DNA of 64,000 nt from Brachycybe producta (GCA_036925085.1 JAUPFP010000114.1:186001-250000), one strand, 5' to 3'. Shown: positions 46,523-58,150, counted from the stretch's first letter. Made by a program: numbers and translations. The notes: a model not told the origin generated them from the letters alone.

Positions 46523-47237
46523 TTAAGAGCCTATATATAGCGTTTATTTTAAAATTTCTCCGAATGTAGGCGCTGCGATCGTTGTTGATTGAAAAACGGT
46601 TTTTTAACGTTTTTTTCTCCCGGTTCGAAGTCACATAATAATTAATAGAAAAATAATTTCGCGTGCTAATCTTACAAAAAGAAAACATGGTGAAGCCAAT
46701 AGATTAATGCACGTGCTAATTTTATGTGATTGTTCTAAGTCGTTTTTAATGGAAGTTCTTCAAATGTTTGTGGGACGGTTTTTTGCTTCTATAGGACTTA
46801 ACATGGAGTTAAAAAAACGTAAGATTTTAAACGTTATTAAGAAATAGAAGGACCTTTTCAAAATTTATAAAAAGGAAACATCGTGAAGCCAATACATGAA
46901 TATATGTTCTAATTATTTTGTTATTGTTCTAAATCGTTTTTAACGAGTTTTTTTCAAATGTTTGTGGGACGGTTTTGGGACCAATGGGATTTAACATGGG
47001 GTTAAAAAAAACGAACGACTTTGAACCTTGTTTAAAAATAGAAGGACCTTTCCAAAAATTATATAAATCGAGCACGTGAAGAACAATACTTTTTATTGCA
47101 TTTTGCACTTTACTGTCTTTTAATTGAGCGATTGTGAGGCGGTTTCTTGCAGTTTTAGTAACACCATATAAGAACACACATTTGTCTTGTTGTCGTCTGC
47201 TCAAAACAACAAGATGGACGTGGATCTAGGCTCTTAA
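46523..47237 (+). mobile_element. Family A TTAA-flanked element, copy 4 (2 internal units)
   Basis: TTAA at 46523-46526 and 47234-47237, with ends TTAAGAGCCTA and TAGGCTCTTAA, an exact inverted pair of 11 bp. It is 715 bp long and has two ~195-bp units rather than three. Confidence 0.88.
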
Positions 47238-48098
47238 ATGCCTTACATTGTGTCACAGTTATGCTTATTGGGTTACAAGATATATTTATAAGTAAAGAAA
47301 ACTGACACTATAAGCCAAATTTATAGTCGGCAGTTCATCTTGTGATTGTGAAATGCGAACTATAAACTTGGCTTAAGGTGTACTTTTTTATGAACGCCTC
47401 CGAAACTTTTGATTATTCTGTATTTCAGATGAAGAAAGAATCAAAAGAAACTTGAATGAACGAAATTTCAAATGACCTTGTCATTCTCCGAGACAACAAT
47501 GCACTCTTCTTACCACTTTTACCTTTTTCTTTGTCCGCACATACTTAACCGGAGCTCAAGAGTGGAATAAAAGAAACAGCCAAGTTGCTCAAATAAATTT
47601 TGCAGCCTCTACATGACTATAATTAATTGAATATTATTCTGAAATTGCCGATAATTTCGACTTGTGTAATATTTTACAAACTTAATAATATTATACAAAT
47701 CTACTAACGAGTACTCGTAATAATTATTGTTACAATGGAAATTAAAGTAATTTAATATAATCCCCATAACATGATATAATAATGATGCAATACTCGTATA
47801 TTATATTGGCAAAAATACTGTGTGAGGGAGGGAGGGGGGGGGGGGGAATGAATGCGGTTATAAAAGTTGTAAAACACAATAAACTTATCGACGAGTTCGT
47901 TCGCTTTTTTTTAAAAACCGGATTGCCGGTTAATTTATAATATTTGAGATTGGTGTTGCCTGATTAAAAAAAAATACATGTAGGCCGTAGATTAATGGAT
48001 GGATTGGTTACTTGAAATTTAATGGATGTGTAGAATGCAAATTTAATTTGATTGGTATTTTTTTGGCTACCATTTCTGACAAAACCGTTTATAAATAT
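47238..48098. other. Gene-free stretch
   Basis: A poly-G tract at 47825-47846. 'cgaaacttttgattattctg' near 47400 is the outer end of a family B arm. Otherwise A/T-rich. Confidence 0.4.
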
Positions 48099-48205
48099 AC
48101 AGTGGAAACTGTTTAACACGAAATGGCTGAGACCAAACTATTCATTCATGTATTCACGGCATAAGTGTCCATTACACGAAATGTACGTCCATTTCGCGTT
48201 TTTCA
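48099..48205. repeat. Pogo-like terminal fragment
   Basis: TACAGTGGAAACTGTTTAAC followed by ACGAAATGG resembles a pogo-type end (TA then CAGTGGAA...TAAC). 'cacgaaatgtacgtccattt' is shared in reverse with the hairpin at 19298-19408. The other end was not found. Confidence 0.45.
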
Positions 48206-48354
48206 TCAGACCAATGAATGTGCATTTTGTATTGTGTGAAGTTTTAATATTTCAAGAGTGTTTTCTTTTGTTTACGTTGAGTGTTTCTATGTACATTATA
48301 AATGAACGCACATTTATTAGTATTAAGTACATTGCCACGTTAAAAAGACTGTTT

Positions 48355-48464
48355 TGGGCCTTGTTTCCACTGGGGTGAAAATTTAAACTTTTTGAAATCT
48401 TGTTGAAAACTTGTTGAAATCTTTAAAAAGTTCAAACTTTCGCACCAGTGGAAACAAGGCATAA
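48355..48464. mobile_element. Family E miniature element (110 bp)
   Basis: GCCTTGTTTCCACTGGGGTG is inverted at the right as CACCAGTGGAAACAAGGC. Inside are repeated CTTGTTGAAATC words and an AAACTTTTTGAA / AAAAAGTTCAAA pair. One of the smallest complete inverted-repeat elements here. Confidence 0.75.
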
Positions 48465-48534
48465 TAGACAATTTATTATTATAATCTGTGTTGTGAAAAC
48501 AACTTTCAAGAAAACCTTGAACGTGTTAAAGAAC

Positions 48535-48604
48535 GTGGAATCACTTGAGGATATTTTTATTTTGATAATTATCAAAATCAAAATATCCTTAAGTGATATT
48601 CCAC
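48535..48604. repeat. 70-bp near-perfect palindrome
   Basis: GTGGAATCACTTGAGGATAT reads against ATATCCTTAAGTGATATTCCAC with only a few differences and no loop (centre TTTTGATAATTATCAAAA). Its words (atatccttaagtgatt) match family B arms, so it may be a collapsed family B foldback. Confidence 0.75.
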
Positions 48605-48737
48605 TTTAAAAATAAATTCTTAATGGCAGTTTGAAATTGACAGACGAATTTATTTTTAGTATTTTGGACCAAATTTTAAATGAATGGAATCATCAGTGCT
48701 ATGATTATGTCATAAATTTACTAAACTGAGTAGTTGG

Positions 48738-48738
<1 letters not shown>

Positions 48739-48772
<34 letters not shown>
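48739..48772. repeat. (CT)n microsatellite
   Basis: About 17 CT units. Confidence 0.95.
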
Positions 48773-48777
<5 letters not shown>

Positions 48778-48864
48778 ATGAGGGAATTGAAATTACGGTA
48801 TGAGAATCCATTTTTGTAGATAAGTAATTTTCGAAACTTGTAATGTTCAATTAACTTCCTTGGT

Positions 48865-49985
48865 TTAGGAACAGCTGACTTTTGAACTCTTTATTATTCT
48901 GCGTTTCAGGCGCAACTCTTAAGAAGAAATTGAAAATGTTTTTAAAAACTAGAAGGGTAGCTCACTCACGTAATAGTATTTTCATTTTTTTTGATTTTTC
49001 AAAATAAACTTTTTATAGACAAAAATCAAAATTAAAAAATATCGACAGCTAATAACCACGTTTCCATAACCAAGGTTATAGTTAACTGTAGACAAGCTAG
49101 AAGTGGTATTTTTGTGGTTAAGGCGGTCCGAATAGATATTTATTTTGCTTTTCTCTCCCCGTCCCCATTTTTCAGGTGAGACATTATGACAAAAAAAACC
49201 AAAGTGGTCTAGTTGGTGATGATAATGTGAAGTTTTTTTTCATGATCTTGCAAAGTAAACATTTTATGACAATTTGAAAATTAGTTCTTTTTTTTTTCTG
49301 AAATGTTCAAACAGGTTATTATCGAACTAACATGTACTATAAAACGTTTATTTTTTAAGATATTGGCTATGAAAAACCTTTTAGCATAATCTACCATTCT
49401 AGTTTTGAAAACAATTTGAATTGTTTTGTAATGTTGTTTCTAAAAAAAAAAAAGTTCCTTGACGTTTTTGTGTCCACATTTTCTCAAAACGTCTATGGAG
49501 CTTAGCACTAGTCACTGCAGTGGCGCGCGCCATCTGGAGGGATGAAAACAAAATAAATATCTATCTATCCACCTTAAATAATTTTGTTAATTTCTGTTGA
49601 AGAGTTGTGCATTTTGTGAAATTTTCATTCCGTCAAAAATGGAGTGCTCTCACTATTTGCCATGTTGTTTGTAGGATAAATTTCTTTTAAACGCAGGAAA
49701 CTGCTTTTCCTGAGGGAAGTGACGCATTTAACTATCGAATAATGTGGTTAACCACATTGTGTCACAGGCAGTTGACTCTTTGTGTCAACCCCACTGGATC
49801 AGAATTTAACCATGGTTAATGGTAATTTACATTTGTTTCCGTTAGAAAATTAACTGCGGTTAATGAAATGACCAAATACCCTTGAAAGTGATTGAGCTAC
49901 CCTTCTAGTTTCTAAGACACTTTTAGTTTTTCTTCTATTCATTTTACTCCTGAAAGACAGAATAATTATAGTTCGAGGATTGTGT
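48865..49985. mobile_element. Family B foldback split by other insertions
   Basis: The left arm (48865-49045: 'ttgaactctttattattctg', 'aaactagaagggtagctcac', 'aaaataaactttttatagac') and the right arm (49858-49985: 'agtgattgagctacccttct', 'agtttctaagacacttttag', 'gaaagacagaataattatag') belong to the same family but are 800 bp apart. Between them are the complete family C element and other sequence with AACCATGGTTAA words. Whether both arms come from one original element is an inference. Confidence 0.5.
49118..49577. mobile_element. Family C TTAA-flanked foldback, complete
   Basis: TTAAGGCGG at 49118 and CCACCTTAA at 49577, with 'aatagatatttattttgc' / 'aaaataaatatctatctat' inside, form the ends. 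Inward, 'gacattatgacaaaaaaaa' and 'ttttgaaaacaatttgaatt' blocks pair across the centre. Both boundaries carry TTAA. Fragments of this family occur at 8095, 17343 and 22300. Confidence 0.78.
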
Positions 49986-50911
49986 TTATCCTTTAAAACC
50001 ACCTTAACTTTTTGTTCAATGTGTTGATATTTATTATAATTTATATGAAGCATATTATAATCAAATTTTCAAACTGAAATAACAGAAATTTAAAGAAAAA
50101 CACAAGTCAAAGGATGACCAACATTTTTATATAAAATAGATTTTTGGGTCAAACAATGACTTTGAACTTGGTGAGTCAGTTTTTTTTGTTTGTTTTGAGA
50201 ACGTGACCCATTCCAGCAAATGTGTTTCAAGAGGGGATTCTCTTCTTATTTGGGTAAAAGGAATATCATTTTGATAGGTTTTTTTGGGGGTGGGGGGGGG
50301 AATGGTAGAAGGGAGAATGGTGATTATGGCTGTGTCCGGAAACTGAAGTCTTATTTTTTTAAGCTTTTTATATAAAATATATATAGATAGAAGCATCAGA
50401 GGACTTGGACCATGTTTAGCTTGCACATTGCGGAGTTAGGTTGGGTTCGGTTTGGACGGCGCTGCTGACATTAAGACTTTTTTTTTTTAGAAAGATGACT
50501 TCAAGTCCTCTAATGCTAGTCTTTATAAATCAAAGATTCAGAGTCCTCCTTCTCCTCCTCCTCCTCGTCCGTCCTTCTACATCAGTGTTTCCCAATTTCG
50601 ACTATGGAACCCTGTTTTTAATCTTTAAAATATTACTAAATCAAAACTACTTCTACATACTACTTGTATGCGGAGTGAGAACAATGTCAGAAAAAGTAGA
50701 TATGGATATAAAATTAACAGGCACGTAATCTTAATTAAAAAAGTCATATTTAAGATATCAGATTCACTTTTAATTAATAATATTAAAAAAAAAAGTCGCA
50801 TAAAAACACATTTCATGTCGCATTTAATTTTTGAGTTGTTTTGGAATATCTGACGATGGACCTACTGTGAATACTTAAATTAAAATTTAAGTTCATTTAA
50901 AGAAACTATTC
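49986..50911. other. Gene-free stretch
   Basis: A G-rich patch near 50286-50300, a CTC-repeat near 50547-50565 and a GTGTCCGGAAACTG word (50332) repeated at 51717 and, in part, 54308. Overlapping frames up to 99 codons have no recognised domain. Confidence 0.4.
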
Positions 50912-51328
50912 AGCCCGTTATACACCATCAATTAGTTCTTAAATAAATGTATAAATTAATTTATAAATGTGAGAATGCATCATGCATGTGTATAACAACG
51001 TGAAGGTTAAATTATTTGTTCGAAGTTGCATCATTCTAATGTAATTTACAAAGCTGTATACGACGCGCTCTGCAATATAATTAGCACACCTCTCCCGAAT
51101 TCTCTTGTCTAGAAGGTCACAAGGTCACAATATATGCTACTGTATAAACTGTCACACTGCGCACTTTATACTAGTTAAAATGTTCGAATACTTTTACTTG
51201 TGTAGAACCGCCGATTGATACTTATAAATTAATTTATACATTTTATGTACCAAATCATTCAGGAAAACATTCATCATTTAATTGACACGAATATTTAAGA
51301 CATAATTACTGATGGTGTATAACGGGCT
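50912..51328. mobile_element. MITE with AGCCCGTTATACACCATCA ends
   Basis: AGCCCGTTATACACCATCA at 50912 is exactly inverted at 51328. An inner 'gtataaattaatttataaa' block at about 50950 is also inverted near 51225. The 417-bp element has no coding frame; the target duplication is unclear. Confidence 0.78.
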
Positions 51329-51833
51329 TTATAATTATACCTTTTTTAGTGTGAAGTTTAATAATTTTTTTTTTATTATTTTCTCGCACACTGTTCTAGA
51401 CAAAGAGAAAGAATTTCCGGACAAAAACAAAAAGAATTTCCGGATGTGCTTGATTTTGTCTTAAATAATTAGGTTATAAAAAGCCTCACTTGATCAGGCC
51501 AAGGTGCAAACGTGATGTCTACATATCCATTTCCTTTACATTATTAGCCTACCTTCATCATTCTCCAGAAAGCAAGTATGTGAGATGAGATGATTGCTTT
51601 CTTGAGAAAGGTAATGTAGGTGGAGCTAGCAAAGACGCCAGCTTACATATTATTTCCGGACGCTTATCTTTTTTCTTTACGGATGATTAGTTTTTCTTTT
51701 TTTTTTTTCTTTTGTTTCCGGACACAGAGCCGTTGCCCTTGACCATGACTATAAATTATTTGAGGGGAGGAGAAACGGGGAATATTGAGACTTTGACCTT
51801 TACAATTGTTTGTTTTTAGTTTTTATTATTATT
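51329..51833. other. Spacer with TTTCCGGA words and a small hairpin
   Basis: AATTTCCGGA occurs several times (51412, 51437, 51652, 51716). 'attctccagaaagcaa' and 'ttgctttcttgagaa' form a hairpin at about 51560-51608. No gene is supported. Confidence 0.4.
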
Positions 51834-52546
51834 TTTAGCCTAGATATAGCGTTTATTTCAAAATTTCTCCGAATGTAGGCGCTGCGATCGTTGTTGATTG
51901 AAAAACGGTTTTTTAACGTTTTTTCTCTCAGTTCGAAGTCACATAATAATTAATAGAAAAATAATTTCGCGTGCTAAGCTTGTAAAAAGGAAACATCGTG
52001 AAGCCAATAGATTAATGTACGTGCTAATTATTATGTGATTGTTCTAAGTCGTTTTTAATGGAAGTTCTTCAAATGTTTGTGGGACGGTTTTTTAGTCCTA
52101 TGGGACTTCTTAACATGGAGTTTAAAAATGTACGATTTTAAACGTTATTAAAAAATAGAAGGACCTTTTCGAAATTTATAAAAAGGAAACATCATGAAGC
52201 CAATACATGAATATATGTGCTAATTATTTTGTTATTGTTCTAAATCGTTTTTAACGAGAGTTTTTCAAATGTTTGTGGGACGGTTTTGGGGCCAATGAGA
52301 TTTAACATGGGGTTAAAAAACGAACGACTTTGAACCTTGTTTAAAAATAGAAGGACCTTTTCAAAAATTATATAAATCGAGCACGTGAAGAACAATACTT
52401 TTCATTGCATTTTGGACTTTACTGTATTTTAATTGAGCGATTGTGAGGCGATTTCTTGCATTTTTAGTAACACTATATAAGAACACTCATTTGTCTCCTT
52501 GTCGTCTGCTCAAAACAACAAGATGGACGTCTATCTAGGCTCTTAA
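51834..52546 (+). mobile_element. Family A TTAA-flanked element, copy 5 (2 internal units)
   Basis: The right end TAGGCTCTTAA with TTAA at 52543-52546 is intact. The left end has decayed to TTTTAGCCTAGATATAGCG. At 713 bp it matches copy 4 in having two internal units. It shares the 'gatatagcg' left variant with copy 4, so these two form a sub-group. Confidence 0.85.
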
Positions 52547-52774
52547 GATAACCCATGACATTTTTGTACCAACATGATTTTGCTTGTCATATTTCTACAA
52601 CCAAAAGTAGCTAGCAGCCCACGTATCAGTGTTTTGTGAACATTCCATTATTCATCGATTCTTCCCAGTGGTGTGACGTAACATTTACACTGATGGATAA
52701 ATCAATTCCATCGAAAGAGATAAGTCGAAGATCAGTTGAAATTCAAAATGAAATATGGTATAGGTGAGTTTCAG

Positions 52775-53095
52775 TTGATCTTCTCTGTCTTTTAGGAGGA
52801 AAATGAAAAAAAAAAAAACTAGAAAATGTTTTAGAAACTGGAAGGTTATTTCAAGGGTGTTTTCATGTTTGATAGATCTTTCAAAATAAGCATTTTAAAG
52901 ACAATAAATGAACAAATATCTTCTGCCTAGACTGCTAAAAGTTAGGTCGTTTTCAAACTTGACATAAAAAGCTCTTTTCTGAAGACATCAACATGAAGAT
53001 ACTACCTTAAGTGATTGAGTTACCATTCTAGTTTCTAAAACATTTTGTAGTTTCTCTTCATTTTGCACCTGAAAGACAGAATAATCAAGAGTTCA
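52775..53095. mobile_element. Family B foldback, complete reference copy
   Basis: The left arm runs 'tgatcttctctgtctttta', 'aaactagaaaatgttttaga', 'aactggaaggttatttcaag', 'tgttttcatg', 'tctttcaaaataagcatttt'. The right arm gives the inverse: 'cataaaaagctcttttctga', 'catgaagatactacctta', 'agttaccattctagtttcta', 'aaacattttgtagtttctct', 'gaaagacagaataatcaaga'. The arms are about 130 bp with a ~60-base loop. It is the best copy of the most abundant foldback in the window. Confidence 0.75.
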
Positions 53096-53308
53096 TTTAA
53101 AACAATTGTTTGTGTTTTGATTGTTTGTGTCAGTGCCACACACCCATAGCCTCCACTGCTCCATTATTTTTTTTTTTTTTTGTGTAATCATTGTGTTTTG
53201 GTGTAATGGGTTAAAGGTTATGTCTACACAGTGAAACAGCACGTGTGTTGCAGTAGATGGATACATGTATCAGACACATTGTGTGGGGGTGTGCTCAAAA
53301 CTGACGAG

Positions 53309-53705
53309 TTAAGCCTCGTTTTCACGATGATAGTTTTCACCGTAGTTGCTGTCATGACAGCAGCAACTATCGCGAGAACTATCATCGTGAAAACCACATG
53401 ATAGTCACTATCACACTGTTGTGATAGCACTGTCACACTATCTCGTTTGACTAGATATAGTTGATAGTACTGTCGCGATAGTAATAGTTGTTGAGTGACC
53501 ACTTTGTAGGGAAATTTGGCTTCTAGAGAGGAAGGGAGAGGCAACACTGTTGTTGACTCAATGATATCTGTGAAGTAGACGTCACACTGTCGTGACAGAC
53601 AACTATCACGTTACTTCAAGACATATGTAGATGTCCAGTTGCTATCGTGAGAGTGAACTATCGCAACTTTCATGAAAGAACTATCACCGTGAAAACGAGG
53701 CTTAA
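53309..53705. mobile_element. TTAA-flanked element built of CTATCGYGA words, copy 1
   Basis: TTAAGCCTCGTTTTCACGAT at 53309 is inverted at 53705 (TTAAGCCTCGTTTTCACGGT). Both ends carry TTAA. The interior is mostly ACTATCGCGACAGT words on both strands, including a GCTGTCATGACAGC palindrome. The 107-codon minus-strand frame is a repeat translation. Confidence 0.8.
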
Positions 53706-53932
53706 TGTGATAGTTCTGTCATGACAGTGATAGTAGGTCTCTCTTAAATCTTTTTTTTTTTTTTGAAATCCGGACAATTATTTTTCCACAAACATGGAAA
53801 TCTTTGGTATTCCTCCAAATACTTAATAACCTCAAACCGTTCCGCCATTATTTACTTCAAAGAAATGCTTGATTTGACAAATACAGTTAATTAACAGCAA
53901 AAAAAAAAAAACACACCAGCAGTGTTTGTGTG

Positions 53933-54245
53933 AACAACAGTGTTGCCTCTATCTCCCTACAGAAGCCAAATTTCCCTACAAAGTGAATATTATTTCCCTA
54001 CAAGTGGGTCACTCAACAATTACTATTGCGACAGTTTTGTACGTGCGCTGATAGTAATCAATGACCATGATAGTTTTACTAGCACTGTCGCAATAGTACT
54101 ATCAACTATCTAAGTCAAATGAGATAGTGTGATAGTACTATCGCGACAGTGCGATATAGCAACCATCACGTGGTCTGCACTGATGATAGTTTGCGCGATA
54201 GTTGCTGCCGTCATGACAGCAGCAACTATCGCGAAAACTAGCCCT
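53933..54245. mobile_element. Same family, copy 2, inverted and partial
   Basis: 'aacagtgttgcctctatctc', 'agaagccaaatttccctaca' and 'gtgggtcactcaacaa' match copy 1 in reverse. The 3' end 'gcgaaaactagccctttatg' is a decayed form of the CGTGAAAACGAGGCTTAA end. The two copies face each other. Confidence 0.72.
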
Positions 54246-55285
54246 TTATGTGATTTGTATGGTGCACAGTTCTCGAATATTTTTTTCTTCTTTAAAGACG
54301 CTCCACCCACATGTTGTTTCCGGATGCTGCTTCTTTTTCAAAGGGGCTTTCATTTTTTTTAAACAGAAAAGAGCGTTTTCTTTAAGTTTCCGAATACAGA
54401 CATTAAACTGTTTTTTGTTTTGTTTTTGCATCATAAAACTTACTTCATTTTGTTGGTTGTATGTGTGCCCTTTGTTTGTGCCACAGATCCCTTCTAATCC
54501 TTATGCCATTATCTCTCTCTTTTTTTTACATTTTCTTCATTTGAGAACACTCTGAAGGAGTCCTGCAGGAGAACATCATTATCCACACTTTTTACAAATT
54601 GTATTCAACTTTTGTCTCCCCTCACTTTCTACCTTTTTTTTTTTTAAAAAAAAATATATAATATGCTTTTCAAATGCAGAGAAATGTCTCATGTAATTTT
54701 TTTATGCACGACTACTGAGTGATCCAGTGTGTGACATTTCTAGTTTTTTTTTTTTTTTTTTTTTTTTTTCCAAATTGCTTATGAAACCTTTTTCATGTTT
54801 TCTCTCGTTTTTGTGTTGATACTTTTCTGCTTTTTCTTCCTCTCTTCTGAGTGCTTATTATAATAATACAGGGAATAACATTTTTACGTTTCTAGGTTTC
54901 TTTTTTGTGATGCCGCTGTTGTTGTTGTCCAATCGAATATCTCTTGAAACGAAGACGAGGATTTTTTTGTTACTGCAATGCATCATCATTTTTTCTTCTT
55001 CTTCTTCTTCTTGCGGTCGTCGTTTTCGAATAACAGCAGCAGCAGAAGCAGCTTTCATAGACACACTTTCACCACGTCTTCTTCTGTCTTCATGACACAC
55101 TTCGATTCAAATGAATCCTCCGACTAATACAGTTTTGTGAGTTTTTAAAGGTATGCATATACCCTTTTAAATTTCGAAATGTTTTTTTTTTGTTGTTGGT
55201 TTTGTCTTGTAGTCTTCAGAAAACGAAACAAAATTGTGCCCCCAGAGCAAGAGAAAATGTTGTTTGCGTGTGTTTTTTTTTTTAG
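54246..55285. other. T-rich stretch
   Basis: Long poly-T runs (for example 54745-54769) and a TTC microsatellite near 54990-55011. Opposed frames at 54858-55100 give poly-Glu or poly-Ser peptides from the microsatellite and are not supported as genes. Confidence 0.4.
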
Positions 55286-55487
55286 AGCCTCGAAACGTGC
55301 ACCATCATCACCGATGAAGAAGAAGCCACCACCGCCGGAATCGTCGTCGTCGTTTCCGCCACTATCACCATCACCATCACCACCACCACCACCACGAGCA
55401 GCAGCAGCAGCAGCAGCAACACAGCCACAGTATAGTAAAACAGAATCAATTCCTTTTTACGATGCCGCGAATAGAAATAGAATGTAG
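55286..55487 (+). CDS. Possible terminal exon, Pro/Ser/Ala-rich (weak)
   Basis: A strong pyrimidine tract and AG (55271-55285) precede an open stretch ending at TAG (55485-55487). It encodes about 66 residues: SKRAPSSPMKKKPPPPESS, a proline-rich run, seven alanines, then QPQYSKTESIPFYDAANRN and RM. Base composition is clearly higher in GC than the flanks and the end of the peptide is not low-complexity, which is what raises it above chance. No domain is recognised and no upstream exon was identified. CAC/CAG/GTC trinucleotide repeats could alone explain the frame. Confidence 0.3.
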
Positions 55488-55783
55488 GTTTCAGAAAGGA
55501 AACCTATGTTTTGTTGGTATTCGTTGGTTCGATCCGTAATCACTGTTGACTAAACTATTGTTTGATGTAACCATCATTGTGAGGGTTTTACTCGATTATA
55601 AGAAGTCACTCGAAATCGGTTGCTGTTCAATTGTTGACAGTTTTTTCTTTGGCGTCAAGAAAATAACACTGTATGTATATGTGTTGTCCGTTCAACTTGG
55701 ACACTCTCTACCTCAGTGTTTACTTGAATACAGTGAATACTGAAGGAGGGAACCTAAGAGTTGCCTGCATTCACTAACGTTAC

Positions 55784-55787
55784 TCTC

Positions 55788-55829
<42 letters not shown>

Positions 55830-55830
55830 G
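55784..55830. repeat. (ATT)n microsatellite
   Basis: About 15 ATT units. Confidence 0.95.
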
Positions 55831-55938
55831 TAGCAATTACATGTACAATTCTATACAACATGCAGCACAATGTTGAGTCGATGACTGAGCGAACAAAAGC
55901 AAAAGAAGCGGCGCTGTCGTAATAAAAGGCTGGTTTTC

Positions 55939-55962
55939 TCTCTCTCTCTCTCTCTCTCTCTT
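55939..55962. repeat. (CT)n microsatellite
   Basis: About 12 CT units. Purine-rich GA repeats of the same kind follow at 56370-56420. Confidence 0.9.
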
Positions 55963-56818
55963 TGACGTCTGAGCCAATAGTTGAAGCAGCTTTTTTTGGC
56001 TGGTAGGCATCAGTGCCAATGTATTGCAGCGTACACACTACACACAATGCCATAGACACATCACCAGTACCACTGAGGTTCCACCTTTTTTTTTTAGTTC
56101 TCCATCTGCTTCTCCTTGTCCCCTCCCACAGTTCTTCTATTTTTTTTACCCTACACACATACTAGCCTCTTTCTTGCACTTCACATTTTAAATGCCAAGA
56201 AAAGCTATTCGTGTGCAAAAAAAAAATGTGTACATCATGGGATGCCACATCATGCAACCCTCCCTACACATAGAATTTCCTTTCAATTTTTTCTTCTTGA
56301 TGTTATTGTGCGTTTCTCATGGCACTTCTCTAGCCTCGTCTTTGAAATTGTGCAGATAGAGTGGAAGAAAGAGAGAGAGAGAGAATAGGAGAGAAAGAGT
56401 GGAAGAGAGAGAGAGAGAAATCACCCCCAAGAGGGAAGGAAAAGAAACAAAAAAAGATTATAAGCTAGATAGATATAGGGGTTGGGCGACTTTGTTCAGC
56501 TTGAAAAATATTAATCTTTTGAGTCTCAAAAGTTGGTTAGTGGTTTGCAAGGATTTGGTCAAGTGGGCCACTGAATTAATATAACCAAAGTTTTTATTAT
56601 GAAGCATTATTTGTACTGCATAGAAAAACATTTCAATTTAATAGTTTTAATTTTATCAATTTACGTTAATATTTACATGAATTTTCTGATCACAAATGAT
56701 TGTCATTTAGGTAAAATAAGATATCGTTGTTAATTTAACAATGATATATTTATTGAAATCAAAAAGTACATATATTTTAAAACTTCTCTTCTTGCAAATA
56801 GTTCTGAGAAGACGTTCT

Positions 56819-56874
<56 letters not shown>

Positions 56875-58150
56875 ATTTCAATAATAATGTAAAATGAACA
56901 TTTTTTTCTGATATGTCATTTAAAACGTTTGACTGTTTTGTATACAAGTATATTAAAAACGTGCAGTTTTCTCACATAAATTCAATTAATTTGCAATTTA
57001 CGAATTTTTAATTTTTACAATTTGCAACTATTTCGTTATTATTTCTATAAATTGAAATGTAAACCTTTTTTCTTTGCTAATTAATATTTTACCATTAAAG
57101 AACTTGCTATCATTTGATATGCAGTGTTAATAAATATAAAATATAGTTTTCTGACTGACACACATAATTTGATATAACACAAGCGCACATCTGTGAGTGG
57201 CTGCCTGGCTGGCTGTTGGTTTTACTCCCGAGGGCCTCAGTTTGAGTATCTGTTTTTAGGTTATTATAAAAACCAGTTGCTTATTCTCAAGATTTCACGT
57301 CTTGTTTCATGAGAATGAAAAATTTAAAATCATATTTCGTAGTTACATGAGGGAGTGTAGTGTTAGACAATGTTTTTCAGAGAAAGTATTATTAAACTAT
57401 ATAGGTGTGAAACAAAGAGAATTTTTTTGTTGTGGTTATTAACTTGCGATTTTGATGGATACAGTAGTAACCCTAGTGGGTTCTTTTTTTTTTTTGGTTT
57501 GTAAAAAAATAATGGTTGCAAGTCTGAATTTCTGAAACATGTCCCATAGTCTCTTTAAACAGTTTTTTCTCTCTCTCCAAAGTATGATGTTTTTATAAAA
57601 CTTTTTCTTTCTAAAGAATTTATCCAAGTTCAGTAGCCCATAAACATAAACTGAAAATAAAAAGGTTTATGGAAATTAATATTTTGTATTGTTTTAAAAT
57701 GAACGCAACATTATCAGTAAGATGATATCTGGGGGGGGGGTGACATAAGGAGGAATAACCAAGAAAAGTATATTTAAATATTTAAACTTATAAACCTTTT
57801 TCTATCTTTTTTTTTTTTAAATAATTGCATCTTTTTATGAAATTAATAATTTACTTAATTTTGTTATTTGACATGGCTGTATCTCTCTATATCCCACGGA
57901 ATTTCACTTTGTAAGGAATTTATCAGAAGCGGCATAATGGCATATATTTTTCAGTGCAAACTTCAAAGGACAATTCTGATTTTTTATTTCTATTTCTAAT
58001 TTCTGCTGGTTTTTTAGCATGTGTAATTCTTCCCTAAGTCAGATGACGCTGAAGTTTGGAGGTAGAGGCTAACATTGACGTGCAGGTAGCGAAAAAAATA
58101 TGAATATATGAGCGGTTAAATAAGTAAAACGCCTATTGCAATTGTAGAAG
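55963..58150. other. Gene-free stretch
   Basis: Contains the (TA)n tract at 56822-56872, GAGA repeats near 56370-56420 and a G9 tract near 57732. The frames of up to 134 codons nearby are shaped by microsatellites. Confidence 0.4.
56822..56872. repeat. (TA)n microsatellite
   Basis: About 25 TA units. Confidence 0.95.

Noticed and set aside
51560-51608. Second pre-miRNA-like hairpin (ATTCTCCAGAAAGCAA / TTGCTTTCTTGAGAA)
   Set aside because: Stem is shorter and less well paired than the 37780 candidate, so it is noted only in the spacer entry.
54858-55100. Frame with poly-Glu (minus) or poly-Ser (plus)
   Set aside because: Caused by a TTC/GAA microsatellite, with no supporting exon signals.
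55754-56158. 134-codon minus-strand frame
   Set aside because: Runs through (CT)n and (ATT)n repeats giving (ER)n and poly-Ile. Intervening peptide not recognised.
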